Source of the DNA: Candidatus Gastranaerophilales bacterium
GTDB lineage: Bacteria > Cyanobacteriota > Vampirovibrionia > Gastranaerophilales > Gastranaerophilaceae
Length of the DNA: 50,348 bases
Assembly: GCA_944323135.1 (NCBI GenBank)
Contig: CALURI010000015.1
Coordinates: 1 to 50,348, forward strand
Direction: 5' to 3'
Under the pieces are notes generated by a model that was not told the DNA's origin, made no database searches, and saw only the letters and a list, made by a program, of their open reading frames with translations. The translations under genes and the position numbers were made by a program. How positions within the stretch are numbered: the stretch's first letter is position 1; the number at the start of each line of letters is the position of its first letter. Positions 1 to 8,281 of the stretch are shown here, in pieces.

Positions 1-337
1 TGTTTAACATTTTAAATTTATTTTGCCCGAAATAATCAAACTATCTGTAAAATATAATCAAACCATGTGTTCTTTTATAGTATTGTAATTTAACGGGACA
101 TTTTATCTGCACGCATAAAAAGATTATTCGGCAAAGTTGGCTTTGTGTTTGACCTTTGGTAGTCGGAAGTAATCGTTTTACATGTTAAAAAACGGTCTTT
201 TACTGGTCATCATTGTCCGATTACTGTCCAAGAATTGTCTTAAATTTTTTAATTTAAAGCCAGTATTATAGCCTATTTAGCCCTCATAATTATATGCCCA
301 GTGCTATTTTTTTAATAGTTTTCCAAATAGTATTTTA
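1..337. other. Left-edge noncoding stretch
   Basis: I see no convincing coding sequence here in any frame. The stretch lies downstream of the K+ channel gene, so it may hold its 3' end and terminator. An imperfect pair of complementary arms (168-175 and 218-225, eight bases, 42-base loop) is visible, but I would not call it a terminator. There is no sign of a KtrA/TrkA regulatory subunit. Confidence 0.4.
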
Positions 338-1621
338 TTAGACAGCTATGTCTTCTTTTGGACTTATTACTTTTGAATTGTATTTCTGCTGAAAAAATGC
401 AATACCTAATGTTAATGGACCAACTCTTCCTAAAAACATTGTAGCTATCAAAATAATTTTTGCCCAATCAGATAATTCAGATGTTATTCCCAAACTTAAT
501 CCAACTGTGCCTAATGCAGATGTTGTTTCAAAACATAACTCTAAAAAAGAGTGAGTATCAAAAAAACAAACTAGTGTTGTACTGACTGCCAAAAGTAAGA
601 CATACGTTGTCGCATTTGCAACAGCCGTCATAACTCTATTGGGAGGGATTTTTTTCTTAAAAAAAGTTATATTATCTGGATGACCGTCTTTTACACTGCC
701 AATTACACCTAACAATGCTGAAATAGTTGTAGTTTTTATACCGCCACCTGTACCTGAAGGGGAGGCTCCTATTATCATAACAAAAATCATAACAAACAAT
801 ACTGCATTGGATAAATTAGCAAGATTTATACTATTAAATCCTGCAGTTGTAGATGCCGAAGCAATTTGAAAAAAAGCTTCTAGTATAGAAGAATTCATAT
901 CTAACGCGTAAATTGTAGTTCCAATGATACAAATTAACAAAGTTATTAATATAATTATTTTTGAGGTTAAAGTAATTTCTTTTTTTTCACCCTTTATACA
1001 TTTATAAATATCCATTGGAACGATAAATCCGATAGATCCTAAATAGCATAATATTGCAATTGTAATACATATTACAGCATTGTTTTGATACTCCATAAGA
1101 CTGTCCGAATAAAGGCTAAATCCTGCAGTTGCAAAAGCAGATACCGAATGAAAAAATCCGGACCAAAGCGGAGTATCTACTCCCAAGTGTTTAAATTGAA
1201 AAAATAATATAATAGCTCCTAAAAGTTCAATTATAAATGTGTATACAATCACGTTTTTTATAAAAGATTTAATATTAAAATTTTCCGGTAATGTAAATTC
1301 TGCAGATAAGATTCGTATACGCTGCGTTGAGATATTATCACTTCTGGAGAGAATAAAAAATGAAGTTAATGTCATATAACCAATCGCTCCCAATTGGATT
1401 AAACATAATAAAACTACATGTCCAAAAGTGGTATATATATCTGAAATACCTGCAGTTGATAATCCTGTTGTAGATAATGCGGACACTATATTAAATAAAT
1501 TATCAATTAATGATACATGTGTTTTTTGTGCAATTGGTAATGATATGAAGATCAATCCAATAATTACATATGTTAAAAAACCTAAAAATATTTTGGTTGT
1601 TGGATTATGAGTTTTATTCAT
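338..1621 (-). CDS. ktrB: KtrB/TrkH-family K+ transporter, channel subunit
   Basis: Integral membrane K+ uptake subunit of the Trk/Ktr/HKT superfamily. At 427 aa it has the compact KtrB length. Four pore-loop repeats are visible, each keeping its filter glycine: STTGLS near the N-terminus, ATAGFS, TTAGFN, and GTVGLS near the C-terminus. The glycine-rich stretch SGTGGGIKT matches the flexible intramembrane gating loop of the third repeat. The start ATG overlaps the stop of the upstream gene by one base (TAATG), implying translational coupling. The usual cytoplasmic NAD/ATP-binding partner (KtrA/TrkA) is not in the window. A KdpDE-like two-component pair lies divergently just upstream, suggesting K+ or osmotic control. 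The family is clear; ktrB versus trkH naming is less certain. Confidence 0.9.
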   Translation of the reverse strand: MNKTHNPTTKIFLGFLTYVIIGLIFISLPIAQKTHVSLIDNLFNIVSALSTTGLSTAGISDIYTTFGHVVLLCLIQLGAIGYMTLTSFFILSRSDNISTQRIRILSAEFTLPENFNIKSFIKNVIVYTFIIELLGAIILFFQFKHLGVDTPLWSGFFHSVSAFATAGFSLYSDSLMEYQNNAVICITIAILCYLGSIGFIVPMDIYKCIKGEKKEITLTSKIIILITLLICIIGTTIYALDMNSSILEAFFQIASASTTAGFNSINLANLSNAVLFVMIFVMIIGASPSGTGGGIKTTTISALLGVIGSVKDGHPDNITFFKKKIPPNRVMTAVANATTYVLLLAVSTTLVCFFDTHSFLELCFETTSALGTVGLSLGITSELSDWAKIILIATMFLGRVGPLTLGIAFFQQKYNSKVISPKEDIAV

Positions 1622-2340
1622 TATCCTAAATCTCCATTAAGTTCATCTTTTTTTGTCCCAACACAATATCCAGGAATTATGTGTGCAAGCGGAATTATCT
1701 TGGATACTTTCTTTGCTATATCTGTACCTGTTGTAGCTAATGATGTAGTTAGGCAAACATTATCAACCTGTTGAATATAATCTTGCCAGCCTAATTTACG
1801 AGTATTATCATCATTGAATATTGCTCCATTTACTTTCCCTGAAATTTTATTACCCAAAACAATTCCTGCTAACAAACTGCCTAGGCCAAAAGCAAATTGA
1901 ATAGGTTTTGTTATGGGAGGAAAATGGTATTTGTTGTTTAAAAATTTATTAAGTCTGATACCGGCTTCTACAAAGATTGTTGGAATAATATAATTGCCTA
2001 ATAATTGTGTAGAACTTTCTTTAATTTTAGCTTTTGTATTATCACTATCTGTTATTATTCCTGCCACCAAGCCTCCTGCAACAGATGATGATGCTATTTT
2101 AATTACATCTTTTCCGTTTAATTCTACATTTTTTAAATTCTTTACAAGTTGTTTCACACTTTTAGTAGAAATATGTCTTGTAAAAATATCTGATTTTAGA
2201 TTATGCTTTTTTAATACATTACTAAGTCCCATTGAAACACCAACAATACTGCCAGTTAATGATAAAAATTTATTTACTGTATTGGTTTTATGTCTTTTAT
2301 ATATGGGGTGATTATAATTTTCTATATTTATTGCTATCAT
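1621..2340 (-). CDS. Hypothetical protein coupled to the K+ channel gene
   Basis: I do not recognise this 239-aa protein. It is basic near the N-terminus and contains several glycine- and alanine-rich hydrophobic stretches (around residues 27-42, 84-97 and 150-167) that could be membrane helices or amphipathic packing segments. There is no signal peptide or catalytic motif I can name. Its stop codon shares one base with the ATG of the K+ channel gene downstream, so the two are almost certainly co-translated. That makes it a candidate accessory protein of the transporter, but this is inference from position only. The gene looks intact and its base composition matches its neighbours. Confidence 0.7.
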   Translation of the reverse strand: MIAINIENYNHPIYKRHKTNTVNKFLSLTGSIVGVSMGLSNVLKKHNLKSDIFTRHISTKSVKQLVKNLKNVELNGKDVIKIASSSVAGGLVAGIITDSDNTKAKIKESSTQLLGNYIIPTIFVEAGIRLNKFLNNKYHFPPITKPIQFAFGLGSLLAGIVLGNKISGKVNGAIFNDDNTRKLGWQDYIQQVDNVCLTTSLATTGTDIAKKVSKIIPLAHIIPGYCVGTKKDELNGDLG

Positions 2341-2485
2341 TTGTGGTTACTTTTAATTAAGAAAAATCTTTTTGTAATTGTCTATTCTTTACATGGATAT
2401 TTTAAATTTAAAAATTGTATTTTCAAGATTCCAAAAGAAATCTTAATGCTAAATTAACACAGAATAAAAAATATTAATTCTATTT

Positions 2486-2494
2486 TGATATAAT
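2486..2494 (+). promoter_or_regulatory. Extended -10 promoter of the KdpD-like gene
   Basis: TGATATAAT at 2486-2494 is a perfect TATAAT preceded by the TGn of an extended -10 element. The ATG follows at 2514, so transcription would start only about 13 bases upstream and the leader would be very short. No good -35 is visible, which is typical of extended -10 promoters. Confidence 0.5.
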
Positions 2495-2513
2495 TTCGTG
2501 TTATAAAAGAAAT

Positions 2514-4439
2514 ATGCAAATAGATTCAAGTATTCAATGTAAAGTTAATAAAGAACATATTTTGGTTTGTTTATCTGGCTCTCCGTCAAATATCAAAGTT
2601 GTTAAAGCTGCTTGTGCTATGACTAAGGTTTTTGATGCAAATTTTACTGCTCTTTTTATAGAAACGTCCCAAGCTAAGAATATGACACAGTCAGATAAAA
2701 AACGCTTAGAAGATAATATAGAATTTGCAAAAGAAAATAATGCAAAAATTGTAACTATAAATGGAGATGATATTGCTTTTCTTGTCTCTCAATACGCACA
2801 AAAAAGTAATGTTACAAAGATTTTAATTGGTCGTTCAGGTTATAAATCAACAAAACTTTTTTCACCTCCTAATATTGTTGATAAAATTATCACATTAACA
2901 CCAAATGTTGAAATTTATATTATTCCAGACAAAGTTCAAAAACCATATATTGGTCAAAATCAAATAAAAACTAAAAATAATTTGTTTAAAATATTATCAT
3001 TAAAAGAAATTATAAAATCTATTTTAATAATTCTTGTGGCAACATTAATATCTAAAATTTTAAATTTATACAATATTAATGATGCTAATATTATTCTTAT
3101 TTATATTATGGCTGTTCTTTTGACAGCTTATACAACAGGAAGCCGAATATATAGTATTCTAGCTTCAATATTGACAGTTTTTGTTTTTAATTTCTTTTTT
3201 GTAAAACCGTATTATAGTCTGACGGCTTATATTTCAGATTATTATATTACATTTTTAATAATGTTTTTAGTTGCATTTTGGGGTAGTTCTATTGCTCAAA
3301 AAGTCAAAGAACAATCAAGACTATCATCATTAAAGGCTTATAGAACTGAAATAATGCTGGAAATGAGTCAAAAATTGCAACAAAGTCAAAGTATTGATGA
3401 TATAACAAAAGTAACCATATCTCAGATTAAAAAATTAATATTAGATAATATAGAATTATTTAATGTGAAATCAGACGGAAACATAAATATTCCTTCTGAT
3501 TATCCTAATGCCGAACGTATAAAGTCGTTATGTCAAAAGCCGGAAGATATATTTGAAATTGATGGAAAGACTTATTTGCCGATAAGGAATTTAAATAATG
3601 TTTTTGCGATTGTTGTTCTAAATAAAACTAATATAAGTGAATTTGAAAAGAATCTATTAATAGCAATGTTAAGAGAAGTTGCTCTTGCATATGAAAAAGA
3701 AGAAATTTCACAAGCTAAAAATGAATTATTTATGAAAAATAAACAAGAAGAGCTTCGTTCAACTCTATTAAGAGGTATTTCACATGATTTAAGAACGCCG
3801 TTAACCAGTATTTCAGGTTTTGCTGAAATTTTAATAAATAATACAAGTTTGTTATCAGAAGACAAAAAGCAAGAAATTTATACAAATATTTATGATGATT
3901 CAATATGGCTTCTAAATTTAGTAGAAAATTTACTTTCTATTACTCGTTTTGATAAAAATGAAATAAAGATAAAAAAAGAGGAGGAATATTTTTCTGATAT
4001 TTTTACAGATGTAATTTCTCATTTAGGAAGAAAAAAAGAAAATTTTAATATAGTTATAGATTTGGAGGATGAAATGTTAAGTGCTTTAATGGATGGAAGA
4101 TTAATTGCGCAAGTTATCTTTAATTTGGTAGATAATGCAATGAAATATTCTCCAATTTCAACTAATATAATAATTGGAGCAAGAATGATTGGTAAAGATG
4201 TTGAAGTATATGTAGCAGATGAAGGGCAAGGTATTCCTGACGCAGAAAAAGATAAAATATGTGAAATGTTTTACACTATAAAAAATGCATCAATTGATGG
4301 AAGACGCGGTTTGGGGCTAGGTTTAGCTCTTTGTAAATCAATAATTGCTGCCCATGGTGGAGTTTTAGAAATAAAAAATAATGTACCTAATGGCACAATA
4401 TTTTCTTTTACTATAAACAGAGGTGATAATAATGAGTGA
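2514..4439 (+). CDS. kdpD: KdpD-like sensor histidine kinase lacking the N-terminal KdpD domain
   Basis: Membrane sensor kinase of the KdpD family (641 aa; full-length KdpD is about 890). Order of domains: a universal-stress-protein-like domain (about residues 13-138), a four-helix DUF4118 membrane block (about 165-260), a GAF-like linker, HisKA with phospho-acceptor His424 in ISHDLRTPL, then HATPase with the N box around Asn537, a DEGQGIPD G1 box and a GLGLGLAL G2 box. The Walker-containing 'KdpD' domain that normally precedes the USP domain is absent, and the first residues already run into USP sequence, so this is a natural short form rather than a truncation within the gene. It overlaps the regulator gene downstream. 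No kdpFABC pump genes are in the window; a KtrB-type channel lies divergently instead. Confidence 0.9.
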   Translation: MQIDSSIQCKVNKEHILVCLSGSPSNIKVVKAACAMTKVFDANFTALFIETSQAKNMTQSDKKRLEDNIEFAKENNAKIVTINGDDIAFLVSQYAQKSNVTKILIGRSGYKSTKLFSPPNIVDKIITLTPNVEIYIIPDKVQKPYIGQNQIKTKNNLFKILSLKEIIKSILIILVATLISKILNLYNINDANIILIYIMAVLLTAYTTGSRIYSILASILTVFVFNFFFVKPYYSLTAYISDYYITFLIMFLVAFWGSSIAQKVKEQSRLSSLKAYRTEIMLEMSQKLQQSQSIDDITKVTISQIKKLILDNIELFNVKSDGNINIPSDYPNAERIKSLCQKPEDIFEIDGKTYLPIRNLNNVFAIVVLNKTNISEFEKNLLIAMLREVALAYEKEEISQAKNELFMKNKQEELRSTLLRGISHDLRTPLTSISGFAEILINNTSLLSEDKKQEIYTNIYDDSIWLLNLVENLLSITRFDKNEIKIKKEEEYFSDIFTDVISHLGRKKENFNIVIDLEDEMLSALMDGRLIAQVIFNLVDNAMKYSPISTNIIIGARMIGKDVEVYVADEGQGIPDAEKDKICEMFYTIKNASIDGRRGLGLGLALCKSIIAAHGGVLEIKNNVPNGTIFSFTINRGDNNE

Positions 4440-5133
4440 AAATAATGCAAAAGGCACTATATTAGTTATAGAAGATGATAAAGTTATACAAAATTTAATT
4501 GGTACGACTTTAGAAATATTTAATTATAACTATCAAATTGCATCTAATGCTACTCAAGGTATTTTAAAAGCTACATCATATAATCCGGATGTAATAATTT
4601 TAGATTTGGGGTTACCGGATATGGATGGAATTGAAGTTATAAAGAAAATTCGCTCATTTTCTCTTATTCCAATAATAATTGTTAGTGCACGGATTGAAAA
4701 TGAAGATAAAATTTTAGCTCTTGATGAGGGAGCTGATGATTATTTAACAAAACCTTTTAATACAGAGGAACTTCTTGCGCGTATAAGGGTAACAATGCGT
4801 CATACAAATATTTCTAAAAATGTTCATGAAGAAAATAATTCTATATTTGTTAACGGGGATTTAAAAATAGATTATGTTAAAGGTTGTACTTACATAAAAG
4901 AAGAAGAAATTCATTTGACTGCTATTGAATACAAGCTATTATGTTTATTTGCGAAAAATGTCGGAAAAGTTTTGACTCATAATTATATAAAAAAGGAAAT
5001 TTGGCTAGATGATAATGGCAGTGATTCGCAATTATCACTAAGAGTTTTTGTAACTAATTTGAGAAAAAAATTGAAAAATACTGATTATATAAAGACTCAT
5101 ATAGGTATTGGTTATAGAATGTTACAAATTTAA
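4432..5133 (+). CDS. kdpE: KdpE-like OmpR-family response regulator
   Basis: DNA-binding response regulator, 233 aa. The receiver domain has the acidic pocket Glu14-Asp15-Asp16, phospho-acceptor Asp58 (ILDLGLPD), Ser85 and Lys107 (LTKPF). The C-terminal third is an OmpR/PhoB winged helix ending in the typical THIGIGYRM. I prefer the ATG at 4432 over an in-frame GTG at 4423, because AGAGGTGA at 4419-4426 gives a well-placed ribosome site for the ATG and would overlap the GTG. The gene overlaps the kinase gene by eight bases, so the two are coupled and form a cognate pair. Target genes are not known from the sequence; the divergent K+ channel operon is the obvious candidate. Confidence 0.9.
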   Translation: MSENNAKGTILVIEDDKVIQNLIGTTLEIFNYNYQIASNATQGILKATSYNPDVIILDLGLPDMDGIEVIKKIRSFSLIPIIIVSARIENEDKILALDEGADDYLTKPFNTEELLARIRVTMRHTNISKNVHEENNSIFVNGDLKIDYVKGCTYIKEEEIHLTAIEYKLLCLFAKNVGKVLTHNYIKKEIWLDDNGSDSQLSLRVFVTNLRKKLKNTDYIKTHIGIGYRMLQI

Positions 5134-5377
5134 GTTTATTTACATTTTAATTATCGAAAATTATTGCAATATATGTTATATTAATCTTTAAATGTAATAA
5201 AAAATTAAGAACGAAAAATGTTACAAATTATAAAATGGGAGGTGGACGTTTTTTAGTCTAGCCAATTTTTTAAGTCCAAAAATTGTTTATTAAAAATTAT
5301 TTTTAGAAAATGGATTAAATTTCCCTAAGGATTATTCTATTAGATTTTAATATGATCTATAAAGTATAACAAAATTT
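5134..5377. other. Intergenic region between convergent genes
   Basis: No gene is supported. A conspicuous G-rich patch in otherwise AT-only sequence lies around 5235-5250 (GGGAGGTGGACG) followed by a T run; it could be a ribosome-site-like remnant of a very short reading frame. I see no clear terminator hairpin for either flanking gene. Confidence 0.3.
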
Positions 5378-5935
5378 TTAGATTTGAGTTTTTTGTTTTA
5401 GAATTTTATCAGATAGTTTATTTATTTCTTTTAAGTTTAAATTTAATATTTTTTTTTGAATTCTATCTTGAATTTTTTTGATATTTTCAAATATATCTAA
5501 GATTTGTGTAGTTGCAAATTTTTTATCAACTAATTTTTTTAATTTTAGTGATTCTGGAATTATGTTAATTAATTCTTTGTCTGATAGGTTTGTGAAATTA
5601 TAAGAAGGGTTATTTCTTTTTGCAATATTTTTTAAAATTTTTAATGTTGCACCTATTCGGGCTTTATCGTTATTGGGGATATACCTAATTTCAAATTTTT
5701 TTTGTCCATTAATTGATGCACTCATTTTATGCATTTTTCCTACTTCGTCTTTAATAATTATTGTATCTTTAGAACCATCATTTAGTATTATGTTTAGTGA
5801 TTTAACAAGAGTTCTGAGATCTTGGACAGCATACATTTTTTTAGATGCTTCATTGAGAGATTTTATTAAAGGTTCTGTTGGTATAAATTTAGCTCCAAAT
5901 GATATGTTATTATATTGTTGCATTTTATTTCCCAT
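5378..5935 (-). CDS. Hypothetical protein with N-terminal NISFGAKF motif
   Basis: Uncharacterised 185-aa protein, lysine-, asparagine- and isoleucine-rich, predicted soluble and largely helical, with no signal peptide or membrane helix. It opens with a short polar stretch and then NISFGAKF (residues 10-17). My recollection, not checkable here, is that similar 'xxFGA' N-terminal tags recur on many otherwise unrelated hypothetical proteins in gut Gastranaerophilales genomes, which would make it a lineage marker or targeting tag. The next methionine (residue 5) is an alternative start. It is isolated: convergent with the kdpE-like gene and flanked upstream by a long noncoding zone. Confidence 0.6.
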   Translation of the reverse strand: MGNKMQQYNNISFGAKFIPTEPLIKSLNEASKKMYAVQDLRTLVKSLNIILNDGSKDTIIIKDEVGKMHKMSASINGQKKFEIRYIPNNDKARIGATLKILKNIAKRNNPSYNFTNLSDKELINIIPESLKLKKLVDKKFATTQILDIFENIKKIQDRIQKKILNLNLKEINKLSDKILKQKTQI

Positions 5936-6009
5936 TTATTAGATAATAATTTATCTATATATATAAATTGAGAAAAAATTTTTTTTGCTAATTTGATATA
6001 TTTTTAAGA

Positions 6010-6092
6010 TTTTTATATGTTAGTTTCATAAAAAAAAGGAAGGGAGTGCTTTGTCTCTTTTCATTCTAAATGAATCACAAATAGTATTTTTA
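6010..6092 (-). repeat. Diverged repeat copy A (terminator-containing)
   Basis: This stretch shares with 6672-6757 the ordered blocks TTTTTATAT, TTTCATAAAAAA, a purine-rich/pyrimidine-rich hairpin, CATTCTAAATGAA and AGTATTTTTA. In this copy the hairpin has decayed: GAAGGGAG can pair with CTCTTTTC only through two G-T wobbles. Read on the minus strand it is a stem followed by a T run, like a weakened terminator. It probably marks the former 3' end of a minus-strand gene. Confidence 0.5.
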
Positions 6093-6095
6093 TTC

Positions 6096-6218
6096 TTAAA
6101 TAAATGTTTTATTGCAGATGCTTTTTGTACCTAAAATTTTTTGATGTTTTTCAAGAATTTTATATAATTCTGCCGCTTTATGTATAGCATCTAGGTTTTT
6201 TAAATTACTCCTTATTTT
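6096..6218 (-). pseudogene. Short coding-like remnant
   Basis: The minus-strand frame ending at TAA (6096-6098) reads as a lysine-rich helical peptide (NLKNLDAIHKAAELYKIL, then EKHQKILG). It has a Shine-Dalgarno-like AAGGAG just upstream but no acceptable start codon, and a stop precedes it. The peptide character and the terminator-like repeat A just downstream suggest the 3' remnant of a small gene. I cannot name the family. Confidence 0.25.
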
Positions 6219-6250
6219 TCAGAATTATTAATTTTTTTAGATATTTTAAT

Positions 6251-6289
6251 TATAAAAATACAGGATGATAATCATCCTGTATTTTTATA
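6251..6289 (-). terminator. Perfect 18-bp hairpin just downstream of the tRNA
   Basis: Arms 6251-6268 and 6272-6289 are exact reverse complements with a three-base loop; the core is CAGGATGA/TCATCCTG flanked by an A run on one side and a T run on the other. It starts one base past the tRNA discriminator position, so it should terminate the tRNA transcript on the minus strand. Because A and T runs flank both sides it could work in both directions. Confidence 0.8.
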
Positions 6290-6361
<72 letters not shown>

Positions 6362-6521
6362 AAATTTATTCTGGTGTTAAACCTATAACGGTAGCTACAT
6401 TACTTTTCATTACTAACAAATAAATCTTTTAATCATTTGTTCAGCAGTGTGCTTTAGGTTCATGATATTTAAATTTCAAACTATGTTAAATTTAGCATTA
6501 AAAACATAAAAAATCAAGTCC

Positions 6522-6644
6522 CTAAACTTGCATTGATTCTCCATTATTGTCTATAACATTAAAGTAATTCAAATGACTATCAGTAGAACCTCCATGCTCT
6601 CTATAAATTAATTTAAATTTGAATGGAGTAACGAATAGCACCAT
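6522..6644 (-). pseudogene. Short coding-like remnant or 40-codon gene
   Basis: An open minus-strand frame from ATG (6642-6644) to TAG (6522-6524) encodes about 40 residues, including MVLFVTPFKFKLIYREHGG and ending GESMQV. The peptide looks protein-like rather than random, but there is no good ribosome site and the family is unknown. It may be the N-terminal remnant of a larger lost gene. Confidence 0.25.
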
Positions 6645-6671
6645 TTTTTTGAGCAAGATTTTTTCAATTGA

Positions 6672-6757
6672 CTTTAATGTTTTTATATTTTAATTTCATA
6701 AAAAAGAAAGGGGCTCTTCGCCCCTTTCCATTCTAAATGAACCAAAAACAGTATTTT
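6672..6757 (-). repeat. Repeat copy B (with intact terminator hairpin)
   Basis: Partner of the copy at 6010-6092, with the same block order but an intact hairpin at 6706-6728. Flanking conserved words on both sides (TTTCATAAAAAA and CATTCTAAATGAA ... AGTATTTTTA) extend well beyond the stem, so the two copies are related by descent rather than only by both being terminators. Confidence 0.5.
6700..6728 (-). terminator. Rho-independent terminator of the Wzz-like gene
   Basis: A nine-base-pair stem GAAAGGGGC/GCCCCTTTC with loop TCTTC (6706-6728) is followed on the minus strand by a run of six T (6700-6705). It sits about 100 bases past the stop of the minus-strand Wzz-like gene. It is the most GC-rich hairpin in the neighbourhood and fits an intrinsic terminator well. 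Confidence 0.85.
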
Positions 6758-6829
6758 TAACTGTTATTTATATTATAACGTATATTGTTGATATTTTCAA
6801 GTCATTTTGTAACTGTAAGTTAGTTTTAT

Positions 6830-8188
6830 TTATTTATTTATTGCTTCTGCAGTAATGTTTTTATGCATTTCATTAAGCATAGATTTAATTTGTTTATAGA
6901 ATTTTGAATTTGTTTTCCCAATTGATATAACAAGGATTAATTTATCAGAATTTTCAATATTTTTTACAAATTCATTTGAAATATCTGCTTTAATGAAATT
7001 TATATTTCTAATATTTTCAAATTTTGATAAAATATTTTTTGGAATATCTTCAAACGTTACAATACTTATGCATTTATAAGTATTAGCCAATAATAAAAGT
7101 TTTAAATCAGAAAAATCTTCTTCTAAATTGTAAATAATATTATCTCCAAGCATTGAATATGTGAGTTTTTTATCAGTATTTTCAGCAAAAATTACAGCGA
7201 ATAATGAAGCTATAAATCCAAACACAATTCCTAATAAGATATTTATTAAAAGTTTTGGAGAGGAATATTCAAAATCTCTTAATTTTTGAGGTTCTTTAAG
7301 CACGAGTACTTTTGAAGAATCAGACATTTCATCAACCATCTTTGCCCATTCAAGTTTAGATGATAAAGCTGCAACTTTTTCAGCTTCTTCAGTTACAGCA
7401 GCACGTGATTTTTGACCTTGAAGAACTTGACCTTTAAGATTTGCCATTGCTTGTTGAGCTGATTTTGAAAAAGCACTCATTGCAGAAATCCCGCTTGATG
7501 TGGCTAATGCTTGTTCCGGTAGCCCGCTAGAGCTGTTTAATTTTGAATTTAAGGCCTTTTTAGCTTTATTGTATTCAGCTTCAATAACTTTTTTGTCTGA
7601 TTTTGATTTTTCGCTATTGAGTTGTTTGTGTAATTCTACATAGTTGTTAATAATAGAATTTACTACATTATACGCAAGTTCAGGATCTTTTGATTTATAT
7701 TCAATTGTAATAACATTGGTACCTTTTTTGTTTTCAAATGATATATTTTTCTTTAAAAAAGCTGCGGTTGAGATGTATTCACCTTCTTTTTTATTAGGTA
7801 AAATTCCCCATTTCTTTTTGTAAACAAGATTATTTTCTCTGATAACTTTATCTATAACAAGCGGAGATTGCATTAATTCAAGTTCATTAGTCAAAGTGCC
7901 TCCACCTCCGGACATAAGTGCAGCCATTCCTCCGCCGACACCACCGAGTTCTTCAATAGCATAAGGATTAATTTCCATCATATTTGTATTATTTGCTTTG
8001 TTTATGTATAAATCTGAATCGACTTTGTATTTTTTTGGAGAAATAAAGGTTAATATAATAAAACAAAATAAAATAACAAAAAATATTTTAGAAATCAAAA
8101 ATTTTCTGCTCCATAGTGCGAAAAAGATTTTTTTAAAATCAATTGTTAATTCTTCATCGAGTTCTTGATTATAATTGCAATTTTCCAT
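6830..8188 (-). CDS. Wzz-family polysaccharide co-polymerase with a degenerate kinase-like tail
   Basis: Inner-membrane chain-length/co-polymerase protein, 452 aa. It has a short cytoplasmic N-terminus, a first membrane helix (about residues 32-50), a Wzz periplasmic domain with an unusual glycine-rich insertion (GGVGGGMAALMSGGGG, about 82-97), a coiled-coil-prone middle, and a second helix (about 312-336). After that helix comes about 115 residues resembling the end of a bacterial tyrosine kinase (KLILVISIGKTNSKF followed by a helix), but with no Walker A motif and no tyrosine-rich tail, so kinase activity is unlikely. A good AAGGAG site precedes the ATG. It is transcribed divergently from the flippase and ends at the terminator at 6700-6728. 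Confidence 0.85.
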   Translation of the reverse strand: MENCNYNQELDEELTIDFKKIFFALWSRKFLISKIFFVILFCFIILTFISPKKYKVDSDLYINKANNTNMMEINPYAIEELGGVGGGMAALMSGGGGTLTNELELMQSPLVIDKVIRENNLVYKKKWGILPNKKEGEYISTAAFLKKNISFENKKGTNVITIEYKSKDPELAYNVVNSIINNYVELHKQLNSEKSKSDKKVIEAEYNKAKKALNSKLNSSSGLPEQALATSSGISAMSAFSKSAQQAMANLKGQVLQGQKSRAAVTEEAEKVAALSSKLEWAKMVDEMSDSSKVLVLKEPQKLRDFEYSSPKLLINILLGIVFGFIASLFAVIFAENTDKKLTYSMLGDNIIYNLEEDFSDLKLLLLANTYKCISIVTFEDIPKNILSKFENIRNINFIKADISNEFVKNIENSDKLILVISIGKTNSKFYKQIKSMLNEMHKNITAEAINK

Positions 8189-8198
8189 TATTGGCTCC

Positions 8199-8248
8199 TT
8201 ATGTTAAATTATTATTTAATTTTAACATAAAATAAATTATTATATAAT
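8199..8248. promoter_or_regulatory. Divergent promoter region with inverted repeat
   Basis: Between the divergent Wzz-like and flippase genes, ten-base arms TTATGTTAAA (8199-8208) and TTTAACATAA (8221-8230) form a perfect inverted repeat with a 12-base spacer. A perfect TATAAT follows at 8243-8248 on the plus strand, so the right arm would overlap the -35 position. This arrangement fits an operator controlling one or both genes; a leader hairpin on the minus-strand transcript is the alternative. Confidence 0.4.
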
Positions 8249-8281
8249 ATAAACTGAATATTTTTATTATATAATTATTAA

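Noticed and set aside
4423-4431. GTG start for the KdpE-like protein nine bases earlier
   Set aside because: The ribosome site AGAGGTGA overlaps that GTG; the ATG at 4432 is correctly spaced from it.
5218-5265. Tiny reading frames in the G-rich patch after the kdpE-like gene
   Set aside because: Only 8-12 codons long, with no supporting context; chance cannot be excluded.
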